From Dermabacteraceae bacterium TAE3-ERU5 (GTDB lineage: Bacteria > Actinomycetota > Actinomycetes > Actinomycetales > Dermabacteraceae), in assembly GCA_019218375.1 (NCBI GenBank), contig JAHUUK010000003.1, forward strand, positions 124,001 through 188,000: 64,000 nucleotides of DNA, given 5' to 3'. Every line of letters starts with the position of its first letter. Position 1 is the stretch's first letter. This document shows positions 32,019 to 40,529 of this stretch, in pieces. The notes beneath the pieces were generated by a model. It was not told where the DNA came from. It made no database searches and was given only the letters and a program-made list of their open reading frames with translations. A program made the position numbers and the translations under genes.

Positions 32019-35000
32019 GGCTACACCGGCTTAAACTGCGCGGCATCGGGCCGTTCCGGGAAGAGTTCGAGATCGACTTCTCCCGCCTGGGAGCGTCGGG
32101 TCTGTTCCTGCTGGAGGGGCCGACCGGCTCGGGCAAATCCACGGTGCTGGATGCGATCGTGTTTGCCCTCTACGGGGACGTAGCGGGGGAGGCGCGGGGC
32201 AAGGGCAGGATTCGTTCGCAGTATTCGCGCCCGAGCGAGCCCAGTATGGTTGATCTGGTGTTTGAGACGGGCAGCGGCATCTACCGGGTCTGGCGCAGCC
32301 CGGAGTACCAGCGTCCCAAGCAACGCGGCGAGGGCTTCACCAAGGAACAGGCAAAGGCCAAACTTTGGCGCATCACCAGCCCGGACGCAATCGCCGCGGT
32401 GATGGCCGACGATTCTCGTGCGTTCGGCGGAATTGAACCCGTAGCTACCCGGATAGACGAGGTGGGGCGGGAAATCACCGCCGCCGTCGGACTGAACCGG
32501 GAACAGTTCAGCCAGACAGTGGTGCTGCCGCAGGGCGAGTTCGCGCGCTTCCTGCGAGCCAAAACTGACGAACGCCGCGCCGTGCTACAGAAAATCTTTG
32601 CCACGGAAATCTATGAGCGGATCGAGGATCAGCTCGCGCAGGACCGCAGGGGAGTGGAGCGCGAACGCGAAGAGGCGCTTACGAAACTGCGCGCGGCCCT
32701 GGGCAGCCTGTGCGATGCGGCGCGCCTGGACGAAGAAAAAGCGGCGGAGCTGGAGGAAAGCCTGGGCAGCGACGAGGTGACGCGGGAACTGTGCGCGCAG
32801 GTTCTGACCGACCTCACCGAAAAGCGCGACACCGCCGCCGAGCAGCTTCAGGCCGCCGATGAGCGCCGTGCGGCCAGCGAAAAGGCCCGCGATACCGCCA
32901 GGCAGGCCAGCGCTCTGGCACAGCAGAAAGCGCAGCTGGACGGCCTGGAAAAGCGCCTCTCCGAAGGGCGTGAGGAAAATACGCGGCTACGGGAACTGCT
33001 GGCCACGGACGAACGCACCAACGCTGCCGCCCCGGCCCTGCGGGAAGAAACGCAGGCGGGGGAAGCGCTGCGCGGGGCACAAGGAGACCTGCGCGCGGCC
33101 TGGGAGCGGGCCGAGCGGGACGGCGAAGCGCCGACGCACGCCGATGACGCTTTGGCTGCCCGGCTGGAAAGCGAAGCCGACGCCGCATCACGCGCGGCGG
33201 GCGCGCTGGAGGCTGCCTTGCGGCTTGAAGCGGGGCTGGACGAGCGCGAAAAAGCCATCGCAGCGGAGGAAACCCGGCTAGAAGAACAGCGGGAATTACT
33301 GGAAAAAGACGCGGCCACGCTGAAGCAGCGGCCCGAGGAAGAAAAGAGCCTGCGAGAGCGACTCGCCGCGCAGGAAAACCTGGCGCGCGGCGAAAACGAG
33401 GCGCGCGAACGGTTGGCTGCCGCGGAACTGGTAAAAACGGCTGCGGAAGAGGCTCAGCAACTCGCCAAACAGGTGCAAGCGGCGGAGTCGGCCCTGGAAG
33501 AACTGGCCAAACATGCCTCCGCGGCGGTGACGGAAGAAGCCCGGCTGCGCCGGGCCCGGATCGCGGCGGTGGCGTTTGACCTGGCGGAAAACCTGAACGA
33601 CGGGGAACCCTGCCCGGTGTGTGGCAGCGCCGAGCACCCGCAGCCCGCGCAAAGCGACGGCCCCAAGCCGAGCGATGCCGACGTGGAGGCGGCCGAAGAA
33701 ACGCGCGCCGCTGCGGAAACGGACTTCAATAACGCCCGCACCGCCCTAGCAGGGGATACGGAACGGCTGCGCGGCCTGCGGGAAAAGAGCCAGCAGCTGA
33801 CCCCGCAGCAGGCGGCCGAGGCGGTGGCGGAAAGAAAAACCCGGCTCGCCCAGGCAAAGAAAGCGGCAGCAGAGAAACGGGAACTAGAGAAAACGCTGGC
33901 CGACTACGCCGACGAAACCCTGCGACTGGATAAGGCGTTGCAAGAGGGGCGCGTAAACTTGGCGGCCGCTAAGAGCGCGCTCGCGGAAAAGAAAACCGCC
34001 CTGGCGGCAGACCAAAAAACCTGCGCGGAGGGCAAAGCGGAATACCCCAGCGTGAAAGCGCGGGTGGAGGCCCTGCGCGTGCAGGAAAGATACTGCCGGG
34101 AACTGTCGGGCCTCATGCGAGGGCTGGGCAGCGCAGAAAAGCAGTTGGCGCGGCGGCGGGAAACGCTGGCCGCCACGCTCGCGGAAAACGGTTTCGCGAA
34201 CGCGCAGGCGGCTCGGCAGGCGCAGTTGTCGGCGCAGCAGCGAGATGCCTACCGGGAAAACGTTGCGCGCTACGATTCTGACGCGCAGCGCCTCGCAGTC
34301 GGCCTGGAAGCGCCGGGCGTGGCGGAGGCCGACGGCAGCGCGGAGAACCTGCGGCGCCTCGGCGAAGCTCTCGCCGAAAAAAGCGCGGCGCTGGAAGAAG
34401 CGAACGCTTGCGCAGGAACCGCCCGTTCCGCCGCCGCGCTGGCGCAAGACACCCTGACGCGCGCCGAAACGGCACGGCAGCGCCTGGAGGATGCCCTACG
34501 GGAGGGCGCTGCGGTGCGCGAACGCGCCGACCTGATCTACCGCGTGGCGCAGCTTGCCACCGGCAACGACAAGACGGCGGGCGCGGTACGGCTTTCCACG
34601 TTCGTGCTCATGCGCCGTTTCGATGACGTGCTCGGCGCGGCCAACAGCCACCTCAGCAAAATGTCGCAGGGGCAGTTCGAGATCGCGCGAAGCGCGGGCA
34701 GCGGCCGGGGCAAGACCGGCCTCGACGTCGAAGTGATCGATGCCCTGACGGGCCGTGCGCGCCCGGCCGACACCCTCTCCGGCGGCGAAACGTTCTACGT
34801 CTCGCTCTCCCTCGCGCTCGGCCTGGCCGACGTGGTGACAGCAGAAGCGGGCGGGATCGAACTGGGCACCCTGTTCATTGATGAGGGCTTCGGTTCGCTC
34901 GACGGCGAACGGCTCGACACCGTGATGTCGGACCTGCTGAGCCTGAGCAGTCACGGCCGCACCGTCGGGCTGGTCAGTCACGTCGAGGAACTCAAGCGCA

Positions 35001-35068
35001 GCATCCCCGACCGGATCCGGGTCCGCCGGGGCAGGGACGGCGCCTCCACCCTCGAAGTTGTTGCTTGA
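32015..35068 (+). CDS. sbcC: Exonuclease SbcCD subunit C
   Basis: 1017-residue SMC-like ATPase, the Rad50 homologue. Walker A is GPTGSGKST (35-43). A long Glu/Ala/Arg-rich coiled coil fills ~190-880 and is broken at the zinc hook CPVC (Cys533, Cys536). The C-terminal lobe has the ABC signature LSGGETFYVSLSLALG (~919) and Walker B LFIDEGFGSLD (~953). The frame is open upstream within sbcD, but ATG at 32015 overlaps the sbcD stop and begins the conserved MRLHRLKLRGIGPF. ATG at 32006 is a possible alternative. Full length for the family. Confidence 0.95.
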   Translation: MRLHRLKLRGIGPFREEFEIDFSRLGASGLFLLEGPTGSGKSTVLDAIVFALYGDVAGEARGKGRIRSQYSRPSEPSMVDLVFETGSGIYRVWRSPEYQRPKQRGEGFTKEQAKAKLWRITSPDAIAAVMADDSRAFGGIEPVATRIDEVGREITAAVGLNREQFSQTVVLPQGEFARFLRAKTDERRAVLQKIFATEIYERIEDQLAQDRRGVEREREEALTKLRAALGSLCDAARLDEEKAAELEESLGSDEVTRELCAQVLTDLTEKRDTAAEQLQAADERRAASEKARDTARQASALAQQKAQLDGLEKRLSEGREENTRLRELLATDERTNAAAPALREETQAGEALRGAQGDLRAAWERAERDGEAPTHADDALAARLESEADAASRAAGALEAALRLEAGLDEREKAIAAEETRLEEQRELLEKDAATLKQRPEEEKSLRERLAAQENLARGENEARERLAAAELVKTAAEEAQQLAKQVQAAESALEELAKHASAAVTEEARLRRARIAAVAFDLAENLNDGEPCPVCGSAEHPQPAQSDGPKPSDADVEAAEETRAAAETDFNNARTALAGDTERLRGLREKSQQLTPQQAAEAVAERKTRLAQAKKAAAEKRELEKTLADYADETLRLDKALQEGRVNLAAAKSALAEKKTALAADQKTCAEGKAEYPSVKARVEALRVQERYCRELSGLMRGLGSAEKQLARRRETLAATLAENGFANAQAARQAQLSAQQRDAYRENVARYDSDAQRLAVGLEAPGVAEADGSAENLRRLGEALAEKSAALEEANACAGTARSAAALAQDTLTRAETARQRLEDALREGAAVRERADLIYRVAQLATGNDKTAGAVRLSTFVLMRRFDDVLGAANSHLSKMSQGQFEIARSAGSGRGKTGLDVEVIDALTGRARPADTLSGGETFYVSLSLALGLADVVTAEAGGIELGTLFIDEGFGSLDGERLDTVMSDLLSLSSHGRTVGLVSHVEELKRSIPDRIRVRRGRDGASTLEVVA

Positions 35069-35190
35069 AACACGGTTACTAGCCCGTCATAGCCGCAAAG
35101 TAAATATGTTTTAGCCCTTACTCGCTAACCATGGCCTAGCCAGGGCGTGCGTGGCAGCATGAATTACGCACCGCAAAGAAAGGGCCGGGA

Positions 35191-35697
35191 ATGGGACCAG
35201 TACAGGCCGAAACCCTAGTTGGGATTGGCACGCTAATCGTACTGGTGCTCGGCACGCTGGGAATTATTTTCCCGGTGCTGCCCGGCTCCCTGCTCGTGTT
35301 GGCGGGCCTCGGAATCTGGGCGTTTTTCATCCCCGGCTGGCACGGCTGGCTGCCCCTAGCGGTGGCTGGCCCGCTGGTCGTGGCGGGGGCGCTCGCCAGT
35401 TTCCTGCTCGCGGGGAAAACCGTGCGGGAAAGGCAGGTACCGCAGCGTTCCCTGCTGATAGCGGTGGTCGCAGCGATAGTCGGTATTTTCGTAATCCCGT
35501 TCCTGGGGCTATTCCTCGGGTTTGCGCTCGGCCTGCTCGGGGCGGAATACCTGCGCTTGAAAGCCGTCTATCCCGCTTGGGAATCCGCACTCGCGGTACT
35601 TAAATCCGTGGGGCTCGGAATCCTGCTTGAGCTGGCAGCCGCGCTGTCGGCACTCACCGTATGGAGCCTGGTGGCGTTGCACTTCTGGCTCGGCTAA
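35191..35697 (+). CDS. DUF456-family membrane protein
   Basis: 168 residues with four to five hydrophobic helices and little else. The first helix ends GIIFPVLPGSLLVLAG, the conserved PxLPG block of DUF456 proteins, and a second Gly-rich block (GLFLGFALGLLGAEYLR) is also typical. Function is unknown. ATG at 35191 has AAAGGG upstream. It lies alone between sbcC and the peptide transporter gene, 34 bp before the latter. Confidence 0.8.
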   Translation: MGPVQAETLVGIGTLIVLVLGTLGIIFPVLPGSLLVLAGLGIWAFFIPGWHGWLPLAVAGPLVVAGALASFLLAGKTVRERQVPQRSLLIAVVAAIVGIFVIPFLGLFLGFALGLLGAEYLRLKAVYPAWESALAVLKSVGLGILLELAAALSALTVWSLVALHFWLG

Positions 35698-35701
35698 GAA
35701 C

Positions 35702-35724
35702 CTCCCCGACGCTTTGGCGGGGAG
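35702..35724 (+). promoter_or_regulatory. Hairpin covering the ribosome-binding site of the peptide transporter gene
   Basis: CTCCCCG (35702-35708) pairs with CGGGGAG (35718-35724), whose GGGGAG is the Shine-Dalgarno for ATG 35731. It could restrain translation; alternatively it is a weak terminator for the DUF456 gene. Confidence 0.4.
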
Positions 35725-35730
35725 CGAGAA

Positions 35731-37197
35731 ATGAAAGAAAAGGTAGGCATGACCCAGCAAAACTCGGTCCGCGAAAAGTCCTTCTTTGGGCACCCCCCAA
35801 TGTTGGCGCGGCTGTTCAACGTCGAAATGTGGGAGCGGTTCTCGTTCTACGGCCTGCAGGGAATCCTGGTCCTCTACATCTACTGGGACGCCACCAAGGG
35901 CGGGCTTGGGCTTTCCGAAGGTATCGCCACCAGCATCGTCGGTGCCTACGGCGGTAGCGTCTTCCTGTTCACCATCGTGGGTGCTTTCGTGTCCGACAGG
36001 CTGCTCGGCCCCGAACGCACCATGTTCTACAGCGGCATTTTGATCATGGCGGGCCATATCTCGCTGGCTCTGCTCTCAGGGTTCACCGGCCTCGCCATCG
36101 GCCTGCTGCTGGTAGCCTCCGGTTCCGGTGGCCTGAAAGCCAGCATCGTGAACCTGGTCAGCTCCCTCTACAAGGTCGGTGACCCGCGCCGCGACTCCGG
36201 TTTCTCCATCTTCTACATGGGCCTCAACCTGGGCGCACTGGTCGGCCCCCTGCTGACCGGCTACGCCCAGAAGGAATACGGCTTCCACGTCGGTTTCGGC
36301 ATCGCCGCCGCGGGCATGTTCATCGGCCTGGTGCAGTACAGCCTGGCCCGCCGCAACCTACCCGCAAGCGTGCACGAGGTCCCGAACCCGCTGCCTGCGG
36401 CGCACCGCCTGCCGGTGTTGCTCGGCGCGATCGCCGTCTCCGCGCTGATTGCGTTCCTGCTCCTGGGTGGCTTTATCACGCCCGACCACTACTCGGACGC
36501 GATCATGTACGTCGCTATCGTGGCTGCAATCGTCATGTTTGGCATCCTGCTGACCTCGAAAAAGGTTACTTCCGAAGAACGCCCGCGCGTTTACGCATTC
36601 ATTCCGCTCTTCATGGGCATTTCCGTGTTCACCGCCCTGTTCCAGCAGGAATTCACCGTTATCACCCTGTACTCCGATAAGCGCCTGGACCGCGTGCTGT
36701 TCGGCTACGAAATCCCCGTCTCCTGGGTACAGTCCATCAACCCGGTCTACATCATTTTGCTGACCCCGCTGCTGGTGGCGCTGTGGACCAAGATGGGTAG
36801 CCGTCAGCCGGTCACGCCGGTGAAGTTCGCGTTCGGCCTGTTCCTGATCGGTACCGCGTTCCTGCTGTTCATCCCGATGGCGCACGTGGCTAAGGTGCCG
36901 TTCTACTGGATCTGCCTGATCCTGCTGGCCGCCACGATGGCCGAACTGCTGGTTTCGCCCGTCGGCCTGTCCCTTTCCACGAAACTGGCACCGAAGGCCT
37001 ACCCGGTGCTGATGGTGTCCCTGTTCTACATGTCGTGGGCGCTCGGCACCGCGCTTTCGGGCGTGCTGGCCGGTTACTACAGCACCGAGAACGAGATCAC
37101 CTACTTCGGCGTGCTCGGCACCATGGCCGTGGTTGCCGGTGTGCTTATGCTGGTTGGCGTGAAGCCGATCCATCGCGCCATGCGGGGCGTCGAATAA
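35731..37197 (+). CDS. POT/PTR-family peptide:proton symporter
   Basis: 488-residue major facilitator of the oligopeptide transporter family, importing di- and tripeptides with protons. The N-terminal signature EMWERFSFYGLQGILVLYI holds the ExxERFxYYG motif of POT proteins, and FSIFYMGLNLGALVGPLL is the PTR2 second signature. About fourteen hydrophobic segments are visible. ATG at 35731 has GGGGAG six bases upstream, inside a hairpin; ATG at 35749 is an alternative. A perfect hairpin follows at 37236. Confidence 0.93.
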   Translation: MKEKVGMTQQNSVREKSFFGHPPMLARLFNVEMWERFSFYGLQGILVLYIYWDATKGGLGLSEGIATSIVGAYGGSVFLFTIVGAFVSDRLLGPERTMFYSGILIMAGHISLALLSGFTGLAIGLLLVASGSGGLKASIVNLVSSLYKVGDPRRDSGFSIFYMGLNLGALVGPLLTGYAQKEYGFHVGFGIAAAGMFIGLVQYSLARRNLPASVHEVPNPLPAAHRLPVLLGAIAVSALIAFLLLGGFITPDHYSDAIMYVAIVAAIVMFGILLTSKKVTSEERPRVYAFIPLFMGISVFTALFQQEFTVITLYSDKRLDRVLFGYEIPVSWVQSINPVYIILLTPLLVALWTKMGSRQPVTPVKFAFGLFLIGTAFLLFIPMAHVAKVPFYWICLILLAATMAELLVSPVGLSLSTKLAPKAYPVLMVSLFYMSWALGTALSGVLAGYYSTENEITYFGVLGTMAVVAGVLMLVGVKPIHRAMRGVE

Positions 37198-37235
37198 GGG
37201 TGTTACACCCTCCCATCCCGCCGGTATCTAACCGG

Positions 37236-37271
37236 GAGCACCCGGCGCTCAGCAGCGAGCGCCGGGTGCTC
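37236..37271 (+). terminator. Perfect hairpin downstream of the peptide transporter gene
   Basis: 15-bp perfect stem (37236-37250 with 37257-37271), loop AGCAGC, but followed by CTTGCC rather than a T-run. It overlaps the presumed start of the methyltransferase gene. Confidence 0.55.
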
Positions 37272-37976
37272 CTTGCCGCCGCTTATTCGGGGCAGGGGCC
37301 GGAATACGACAGGCTGCGTCCCGGCTACCCGGCCGAGTTCGTCACCGAACTGGCGCGCATCGCCGGTCCTCTAGGGGCGGTGGACGTAGGCGCGGGAACG
37401 GGCAAACTGGCGGCCGCCCTGTCGGCGCGCGGCGTAGCTGTGACGGCGGTGGACCCGAGCGAAAAAATGCTCGCGCAAGTACCGGCCGGGATTACCGCGC
37501 TGACCGGCGGTGCGGAGACGCTGCCGCTACCGGGGCGCAGCGTCAGCCTCTACACCGCGGCGCAGGCCTGGCACTGGTTCGATACCACCGCCGCCTGCCG
37601 CGAGGCGGATCGGGTGTTGGCCGACGGTGGCACCCTGGCCCTGCTGTGGAACACCCTCGACGTTACGGTGCCGTGGGTACACCGGCTCAGCCGCATCATG
37701 CACGCGGGAGACATCCTGAAGGACGGCTTCGTGCCCCCGATGAACGCCCCGTTTCGCCTCAGCGAGCGGCGCGAGGTGCGCTGGGAACAGCGGATGAGCA
37801 CGGCCGACGTAACCCGCCTGGCCGCTACCCGCAGCTACTGGCAGCGCAGCGACGAAAAGACTCGCCGCCGGGTTGCGGCAAACCTGGACTGGTATCTGTA
37901 CGAGCACCTGGGCCACGCGCCGGATAGTGAAATCGCGCTGCTCTACCGCAGCGACCTGCTGCTGTACCGCCGTTAG
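37266..37976 (+). CDS. Class I SAM-dependent methyltransferase
   Basis: About 236 residues. PEYDRLRPGYPAEFV is followed by motif I VDVGAGTGKLA, then VTAVDPSEKML and the block AAQAWHWFD, which place it in the methyltransferase type 11 group (small-molecule acceptor unknown). The start is uncertain: GTG at 37266 lies within a perfect hairpin; GTG at 37200, 2 bp after the transporter stop, is in frame and would add 22 residues. No good ribosome site supports either. The gene ends shortly before the convergent DUF6318-like gene. Confidence 0.85.
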   Translation: MLLAAAYSGQGPEYDRLRPGYPAEFVTELARIAGPLGAVDVGAGTGKLAAALSARGVAVTAVDPSEKMLAQVPAGITALTGGAETLPLPGRSVSLYTAAQAWHWFDTTAACREADRVLADGGTLALLWNTLDVTVPWVHRLSRIMHAGDILKDGFVPPMNAPFRLSERREVRWEQRMSTADVTRLAATRSYWQRSDEKTRRRVAANLDWYLYEHLGHAPDSEIALLYRSDLLLYRR

Positions 37977-37992
37977 CGGGGAAAAGTAAACG

Positions 37993-38592
37993 CTATTCGC
38001 CGAGCGACATCGCGGTGGCGCGCCACGCCTTACCGTCCCAGCGTAAGGTGATATCCACGCTGCCGGTGGTGCCCTCCTCGCGGCGCGCGGGCAGGGTCGG
38101 TTCCTCTACGATCACGGCGGGATCGCTCGTGTAGGCGAGGGTGACCAGCACCGTGCCGTCCTTTTTACGGGTCGCGGAAGCATCGTTGACGTTGAATTTG
38201 CCGTCCACCTGGTAGCCGCCCTGCTTATGCAGCAGCACGGCGTTACCGATCAGCGCCTGACAGGGCTGGCAGTCGTCCGCCGTGTGCGCCTGCCAGGGGG
38301 CGATGTCCCCGGTCGCGTTCATATACGGGTAGCTGGCAAGCAGGTAACGCGCCGTCTGCTCCGCGCCCGCCTCGCTATCCTCGCGCAGCTTCTCGGGAGC
38401 CGCGGGAGGCGTGGTGGGGGAGGGCTTGGGCTGGCTGGCCGGATCGACACGTTCCTGCACGCCGTTTCCCGCCTGCTGCGCGGGCGTGGCGGCGGAAGGC
38501 GAAAACAGCTGGAAAATCCCCGCCGCGCCCACCGGCAGGATCAGTGTCAGGGCGATCAGCAGGACGACTACTTTTTGAATACGACGGCTCAC
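37993..38592 (-). CDS. Membrane-anchored DUF6318-like protein
   Basis: 199 residues. A basic start and one hydrophobic helix (~9-31) form a signal anchor, followed by a Pro/Thr/Gln-rich linker (~33-68) and a small extracellular domain. That domain has RYLLASYPYMNATGDIAPW and a close Cys pair DDCQPC (~106-109), resembling DUF6318 proteins of Actinomyces relatives. Function unknown. The start is GTG at 38592; TACCGT lies seven bases upstream and no Shine-Dalgarno is seen. Confidence 0.65.
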   Translation of the reverse strand: MSRRIQKVVVLLIALTLILPVGAAGIFQLFSPSAATPAQQAGNGVQERVDPASQPKPSPTTPPAAPEKLREDSEAGAEQTARYLLASYPYMNATGDIAPWQAHTADDCQPCQALIGNAVLLHKQGGYQVDGKFNVNDASATRKKDGTVLVTLAYTSDPAVIVEEPTLPARREEGTTGSVDITLRWDGKAWRATAMSLGE

Positions 38593-38599
38593 GCCTTAC

Positions 38600-38605
38600 A
38601 CGGTA
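38600..38605 (-). promoter_or_regulatory. -10 element of the DUF6318-like gene
   Basis: TACCGT (minus strand) seven bases before the GTG at 38592. Confidence 0.4.
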
Positions 38606-38675
38606 GCGAAGAAAAGCGCCCCACGGAAAAGAAACCTTTCGCAGCCTCTAGGCGTGTGTGGGTAATCGCTATCGT

Positions 38676-39779
38676 TCAATCTTTATCTCTGGCGCCCCTA
38701 AGCAGCCCCAGCCTGCGCAGCCCGTTGATCAGCCCGAAACCGTCCGGCGCGCTCACCGGATGGTGCTCGCTCCGGGAGGCCTTAAACGGCAGCGGGGAAA
38801 CACCGAAGTGGGAAAGCACCTGCTGCTGGGGCGAGAGCTGGCGAATCGCCACCCCCGCTACAGAATCCGGCAGCTCGGCCGCGAACTCGCCGTAAATCTC
38901 CGGGTCGTGCTGGCCGTCGTCCCCGATCAGCAGCCAGCGTATCTGCGGAAAATCGCGCGCCAAATGCCGCAGCGAATCGCGCTTATGCGCCCTGCCCGAG
39001 CGGAAGAAGCCCGTGTCCGTCGGCCCCCAGTCGGTCATGATCATAGGCCCGGTCGGATAGCCGTTGCGGTGCAGGAAACGCCGCAGCACGGGGTACGTGT
39101 TCCAGGCGCCGGTAGATAGGTAAAGGAACGGCGCCCCCGGATAGGTGCGGCGCAGCGTCTCGTAGAGGGCGGGCATGCCCGGCACCACGCGGCGTGAGGA
39201 CTGATGCACGATAAAGGCGTTCCAGAAGGCGAGCAGCGGGCGGGGCAGCATGGTAACCACCACCGTATCGTCCACGTCGCTAACTATGCCGATAGGTTGC
39301 GCGGGGTCAAAAACGGTGACGGGTGCCGACACGGCGCTGCCGTCACCCAGGGAAATCTCCACCGTGCATTCGCCGGGCGGCAGATCGGCGGGCAGGACCG
39401 CGTCGATAATGCCGGTTCTGTCGGCATTGACGGTGAAGCGCTGACCTCCCGCCGTCACCGTGGCGCTGTGGTGAATGGCCACGGAAGAGGTGAAAGAGCG
39501 AAACCCGCGCAGTGCCAGGCCGCGCATGTCATGCAGGGGGCGCGCGTAAAAATTAGCGGGGGAACCGGGAGGGGCGTACAGCAGTTTCGCTAATACGCGA
39601 ATCTTGCCCGGAGTGCCGTAACCGTGAAACGGCTGGATGCGCACCTGAAACCCGCAGGCACGCAGGAGGCCACCTACCGCCAGATTGACGCGGTTTTCTA
39701 CACGGGCAGCCCAGTGGGGGCGATCCGGCGCCTCGGGATGAGCACCCCCATCCCCGAAACCGGCGCAAGTCGGATCCAT
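38676..39779 (-). CDS. App1-like phosphatase domain protein (DUF2183)
   Basis: 367 residues. The C-terminal half is a HAD-type phosphatase of the App1/lipin-like family: IGIVSDVDDTVV supplies the DxDxT nucleophile motif, FLYLSTGAWNTYPVLRRFL the Ser/Thr motif II, KRDSLRHLA the motif III Lys, and LLIGDDGQHDPEIYGEFA motif IV. Eukaryotic App1 dephosphorylates phosphatidate; the bacterial substrate is unknown. The N-terminal ~160 residues form a beta-rich domain. ATG at 39779 has GGGAG five bases upstream. Confidence 0.85.
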   Translation of the reverse strand: MDPTCAGFGDGGAHPEAPDRPHWAARVENRVNLAVGGLLRACGFQVRIQPFHGYGTPGKIRVLAKLLYAPPGSPANFYARPLHDMRGLALRGFRSFTSSVAIHHSATVTAGGQRFTVNADRTGIIDAVLPADLPPGECTVEISLGDGSAVSAPVTVFDPAQPIGIVSDVDDTVVVTMLPRPLLAFWNAFIVHQSSRRVVPGMPALYETLRRTYPGAPFLYLSTGAWNTYPVLRRFLHRNGYPTGPMIMTDWGPTDTGFFRSGRAHKRDSLRHLARDFPQIRWLLIGDDGQHDPEIYGEFAAELPDSVAGVAIRQLSPQQQVLSHFGVSPLPFKASRSEHHPVSAPDGFGLINGLRRLGLLRGARDKD

Positions 39780-39900
39780 CCGTACTCCCGTCGTATTTGC
39801 TGCAACTAAATAACAGGGTAGTTGATAGGAACCCTGAGCGGATACGGCTTAGGGGCCGTGAACAGTCCCACGTCGCATAGAGAATCCCAGAGTGCACCTA

Positions 39901-39906
39901 GAGAAT
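39901..39906 (+). promoter_or_regulatory. -10-like element of the tyrosine phosphatase gene
   Basis: GAGAAT ends six bases before GTG 39913; it is part of TAGAGAATAG. Confidence 0.4.
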
Positions 39907-39912
39907 AGTCCG

Positions 39913-40437
39913 GTGAGTGTTTACCGCGTCCTTACGGTCTGTACCGGGAACGTCTGCCGCTCCCCGATGGGGGCGGCGCTGCTGCGTGCCGCGCTCGCCG
40001 GAACCCCGCTCGAAGATCGCGTGGTGGTGGAATCCTGCGGCACCAGTTGGGAAGCCGAAGGCGAACCCATAGACCCCCGCACGGCGGACGCCCTGGAAGA
40101 AATGGGCTGCCCCCTGCCCGAACATTCGGCGCGGGCCATGCGGCAGTCGGAGGTAGCGGAATGGGATCTGGTCCTCGCAATGACCGCTAACCACCTGGAA
40201 ACCGTGCGGCGAAAAATGGCTGCGCTGCCGGAGGATAGCCCCAAGCCGGATCTTTTCATGTGGCGGTATTTTGATCCGTCCGCGCCCGTTAATGCCCGCG
40301 ACGAAGAACTAGACGTGCCCGACCCCTGGTATTCGGGTCCGCGCGCGTTCCGGCGCACCGCAAAAACGCTAAACCGTGCGGTGCCGTCGATCATCCTCTA
40401 CATCAACCTGATGCTGCAACGGCGCGGTAGGGGATAG
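39913..40437 (+). CDS. Low-molecular-weight protein-tyrosine phosphatase
   Basis: 174 residues. The P-loop CTGNVCRS (Cys10, Arg16) begins almost at the N-terminus, as in the family, and the general-acid loop appears as DVPDPWYSG. Such enzymes dephosphorylate tyrosine-phosphorylated proteins, in actinobacteria often PtpA-like and in other bacteria Wzb-type regulators of polysaccharide export. The frame is open to 39892, but GTG at 39913 gives MSVYRVLTVCTGN, the expected distance to the P-loop. No Shine-Dalgarno is present. Specific physiological target cannot be inferred. Confidence 0.9.
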   Translation: MSVYRVLTVCTGNVCRSPMGAALLRAALAGTPLEDRVVVESCGTSWEAEGEPIDPRTADALEEMGCPLPEHSARAMRQSEVAEWDLVLAMTANHLETVRRKMAALPEDSPKPDLFMWRYFDPSAPVNARDEELDVPDPWYSGPRAFRRTAKTLNRAVPSIILYINLMLQRRGRG

Positions 40438-40452
40438 CCCCAAAACCGCACC

Positions 40453-40497
40453 GAAACAGGCGAGCCGGATACGGCAGCCAACCGCTCGCCCTGTTTC
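40453..40497 (+). terminator. Terminator-like inverted repeat after the phosphatase gene
   Basis: GAAACAGGCGAG pairs with CTCGCCCTGTTTC with one bulged base; a long loop lies between. Confidence 0.5.
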
Positions 40498-40517
40498 TCG
40501 CCCGTTTACGGGGCGAG
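40497..40517 (-). terminator. Terminator of the low-complexity surface protein gene
   Basis: CTCGCCC (40497-40503) pairs with GGGCGAG (40511-40517), 12 bp beyond the minus-strand stop. Confidence 0.55.
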
Positions 40518-40529
40518 CATTTTTATGCC

